Of a DNA stretch of 5,665 nucleotides, positions 3,850 to 5,665 are shown piece after piece. A program made the translations under genes and the position numbers. The stretch is from Pedosphaera sp. (GTDB lineage Bacteria > Verrucomicrobiota > Verrucomicrobiia > Limisphaerales > SXTU01). The stretch lies in assembly GCA_009695395.1 (NCBI GenBank), contig SIBB01000248.1, forward strand, positions 1 to 5,665, given 5' to 3'. The notes beneath the pieces are model-generated. The model made no database searches. It was not told the DNA's origin and was given only the letters and a program-made list of their open reading frames with translations. How positions within the stretch are numbered: the first letter of the stretch is position 1; each line of letters starts with the position of its first letter.

Positions 3850-5665
3850 TCACTGCCCTTTGAGAAACGCCATCAGGTCCGCCAGCTCCTGCCGCGTCAT
3901 CGTCTTCTCCAGCTCGTTCGGCATGAGCGAGGTGCTGCTGCTGGTGAGCTTGGCGATGTTTGCGCGGAGGAGGGTTTCCTCGACGCCTTGCGCGGCGCGG
4001 AGGGTCACGCTCGTGGGCGTGTCGGAGGTGAGCAGGCCGGTGAGGGAGCGGCCGTCCTTCGTCTCGATGTCGTAGGCGGTGAAGCCGAGGTAAATCTCAG
4101 CGTCGGGCACGATGATGTGGAGGAGGATGGCCTCGGCGGGCTGGAGGCGAATGCCCGTCAGCTCCGGGCCGACGCGCTGGCCTTCGCCAGCGAACTGGTG
4201 GCAGGCGGCGCAGGTCTTCACGAAGACGGCCTTGCCGTTCTTCGCGTTGGCGGGGAGGGCGAGCACGGCCTTGTAATCTTCATAGACCTTCATGCGGTCG
4301 GCGGCGCCCTGCGGCTGGAAGGCTTTGGTGGCACGGGCGGCCACGGCGGCGTCTTTGTGCTTGAGCAGCGGATTGCGGCGGTTCGCGGGCACGGCCCAGG
4401 GCTGCACCACGCTCTTCTCGACGGCTTCGAGCAGCACGAGTTGCAGCGCGGGCTGGGAGAGCATCGCGGTGAGGACGGCGTCGCGGACGGGCGGGGTGTA
4501 GCTGCGCCAGCGCTCGCGCTCGACGAACCACTCGCCGGCCTTCGCGCCGGGCAACTGGCTCAAGGCGCGCACGGCGGCGGCCTGCAATTCGTTCGGCGTC
4601 TGCGGCGCGATGAGGGACTGGAGGGCCGCGCCGGCGATGGCGGCGTCGCTGTGGGCGAGGAGGTCAATGGCGGCGAGCCGCTCGGGCGTCGGAGCGGAGG
4701 CGGTCGAGACGGTCTTGCTGGCGGCGGCGAACAACTCACCAAGGCGGCGCGCGGTGTCGGGGTTTGCTGAAGCGAGCGTGACGAGGGCGGAACGTCCGTC
4801 CTTGCCAAGGCCCTTGGCGCGCGCGCCGTTGCCGAGGCCGCTGGCGAAGGCGGATTGAGCCGGGACTGCCTTCACCTTGTCGATTCCCAAGTGGAAACCC
4901 ATGCTTGTCGCCAGCGCACTACCGAGGTTTGTCGGCGAATCAGACGCCGCAATCAACTGACCGAGTTCGGTCAGGAGTGGCAACCACTCTGGCTGACTGT
5001 AGTAACCGAAGTTCGACGCCGAGGAATCCAGCAACGCTTGCCCCTGCGAGCCGACGGAACTGAAGAGCGCTGCACGTGCCCAACGATTCGTGCCGTGCCT
5101 GAAAGCGAACATTGCGAGATATGCCACCGTCTCGGGCGTGTGCGGGCCCGAAAGGCAAAGCACGCCTTGAAAACCAACCGGCCCGCTCACTCCCATGATA
5201 GATTCGAGGGCAAAGGTTTTGGCAAAGGTTTCAGTTCTTCCTTCCGTGAGTTTGACAGCGACCATCCTGAACTCATCTGGAGTCTCATTCATCCTGATGG
5301 AATCAAAAATTTCGCTTCCTAGCTTCCCCGCCTTGGAGAGTAGATGGAGCGCGGCAACGCGCGCCGAGGCACGACCTGGAGCGGGAGACATGACGGCCTG
5401 TTTCAAATCCGAGTCGCCAACTCCGTCGTTCCGCTCAGCCAGCAGCCGAAACGCCGTCGTCCGCACCCACCCGTTCGCGTCATTCAGCTTGGCGATGAGT
5501 TCCTTCGTGCTGGCTTTGTCCAGTTTCGGGTTCTGAGTTTGGAGTTTCGAGTTGACCGGCACGACGCGGTAAATTCTCCCCATCGTCTTCCCCGCCTCGT
5601 AGTCGAGAGTGCCGCGGATGAACTCGGGGAGATACTGCGGGTGGTCAATCACCTTGCGATACATG
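3850..5665 (-). CDS. PVC-type heme-binding protein: helical repeats plus C-terminal cytochrome c (5' partial)
   Basis: The visible 604 residues (numbered from the Met at 5664) are the C-terminal part of a large PVC-specific protein; the 5' end is beyond the window. Residues 1-36 (MYRKVIDHPQYLPEFIRG...GRIYRVVP) match the end of the beta-propeller 'membrane-bound dehydrogenase' domain found upstream in this family, so that Met is probably internal. A long alpha-helical region of HEAT-like repeats follows (about 50-465; for example NGWVRTTAFRLLAER and DAAVAARATKAF). The cytochrome c domain begins near residue 470, with covalent heme site CAACH at 485-489 (codons 4212-4198) and M581 in SLMPNELE as likely distal ligand. 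The protein ends MAFLKGQ. Export to the periplasm is required for heme attachment, but the signal lies outside the window. Likely role is electron transfer from a propeller-bound oxidation, substrate unknown. Oddities: residues about 37-50 come from a heptad DNA repeat, and GC content drops to about 48% at 5221-5340. Confidence 0.9.
   Translation of the reverse strand, partial: MYRKVIDHPQYLPEFIRGTLDYEAGKTMGRIYRVVPVNSKLQTQNPKLDKASTKELIAKLNDANGWVRTTAFRLLAERNDGVGDSDLKQAVMSPAPGRASARVAALHLLSKAGKLGSEIFDSIRMNETPDEFRMVAVKLTEGRTETFAKTFALESIMGVSGPVGFQGVLCLSGPHTPETVAYLAMFAFRHGTNRWARAALFSSVGSQGQALLDSSASNFGYYSQPEWLPLLTELGQLIAASDSPTNLGSALATSMGFHLGIDKVKAVPAQSAFASGLGNGARAKGLGKDGRSALVTLASANPDTARRLGELFAAASKTVSTASAPTPERLAAIDLLAHSDAAIAGAALQSLIAPQTPNELQAAAVRALSQLPGAKAGEWFVERERWRSYTPPVRDAVLTAMLSQPALQLVLLEAVEKSVVQPWAVPANRRNPLLKHKDAAVAARATKAFQPQGAADRMKVYEDYKAVLALPANAKNGKAVFVKTCAACHQFAGEGQRVGPELTGIRLQPAEAILLHIIVPDAEIYLGFTAYDIETKDGRSLTGLLTSDTPTSVTLRAAQGVEETLLRANIAKLTSSSTSLMPNELEKTMTRQELADLMAFLKGQ
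5209..5232. repeat. Tandem 12-bp duplication inside the cytochrome gene
   Basis: GGCAAAGGTTTT at 5209-5220 is followed directly by GGCAAAGGTTTC at 5221-5232, differing at one base. Being a multiple of three, it keeps the frame and encodes the repeated TFAK/TFAL segment in the helical-repeat region (ETFAKTFALES). It looks like a simple slippage duplication. Confidence 0.6.
5521..5555. repeat. Five-unit heptanucleotide array encoding a linker of the cytochrome protein
   Basis: Five exact 7-bp steps cover this stretch: CAGTTTC, GGGTTCT, GAGTTTG, GAGTTTC, GAGTTGA (plus-strand reading). Because three units equal 21 nt, the minus-strand translation repeats every seven residues: NSKLQTQ then NPKLDK. 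The array falls between the end of the propeller domain (GRIYRVVP) and the first helical repeat (ASTKELIAKL), a tolerant linker position. It is the same word family as the intergenic array at 1517-1537. Confidence 0.65.

Noticed and set aside
3547..4770. Long plus-strand open frame (407 codons) opposite the nuclease and cytochrome genes
   Set aside because: It is antisense to two well-supported genes, is extremely Gly/Arg/Ala-rich as expected of a GC-rich shadow frame, crosses the palindromic repeat and shows no family motif.
5662..5664. ATG at the right edge as the true start of the cytochrome protein
   Set aside because: The sequence right after it already matches the interior end of the propeller domain, and no signal peptide is present, so the gene must begin beyond the window.
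1..5665. Single novel multi-gene system uniting all genes
   Set aside because: The genes belong to known families with no recognised shared pathway, lie on both strands, and only the nuclease-cutA pair shows clear coupling.

Overview
The window looks like chromosomal DNA from a member of the Verrucomicrobiota (PVC group). The base composition is GC-rich. The strongest pointer is the gene filling the right third, a large protein with helical repeats and a C-terminal CxxCH cytochrome c domain of the 'Pirellula/Verrucomicrobium' type. A Tat-exported Gfo/Idh/MocA-family oxidoreductase, an architecture common in that phylum, fits this. Assignment below phylum level cannot be made from the sequence alone.

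Layout, left to right. Positions 1-45 are the last codons of a plus-strand gene with a Lys/Ala-rich tail. After a 107-bp gap with an 11-bp inverted repeat comes a 451-residue secreted MocA-like oxidoreductase (153-1508, +). Next is the Fe-S cluster assembly factor SufT (1564-2109, +), separated by a short spacer of heptanucleotide repeats. SufT converges on a minus-strand cluster, which read in its own direction runs: PVC-type cytochrome protein (5665 to 3850, 5' end outside the window), an S1/P1-type zinc nuclease (3602-2529), and CutA (2532-2173). The nuclease and CutA overlap by 4 bp (GTGA) and are probably translationally coupled. No gap exceeds 300 bp.

The genes do not form an obvious single pathway. 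The cytochrome protein, nuclease and oxidoreductase are all probably exported and could serve scavenging of extracellular sugars and nucleic acids. SufT and CutA are cytoplasmic housekeeping proteins.

I see no defence system, CRISPR array, integrase, transposase or RNA gene, and no convincing undescribed multi-gene system. The unusual content is repetitive DNA. Three unrelated repeat designs occur in 5.7 kb: (i) an 86-bp palindrome at 2116-2201 built from CACTnA words spaced exactly 10 bp apart; (ii) a 148-bp palindrome at 3686-3833 in which each arm folds into two hairpins, with paired compensatory base changes between arms; (iii) GAGYTTB-type heptanucleotide tandem repeats (1517-1537, 5521-5555, and a short copy near 2585-2598). 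Two of the three contribute protein sequence: the end of CutA lies inside palindrome (i), and a heptad array encodes a linker in the cytochrome protein.
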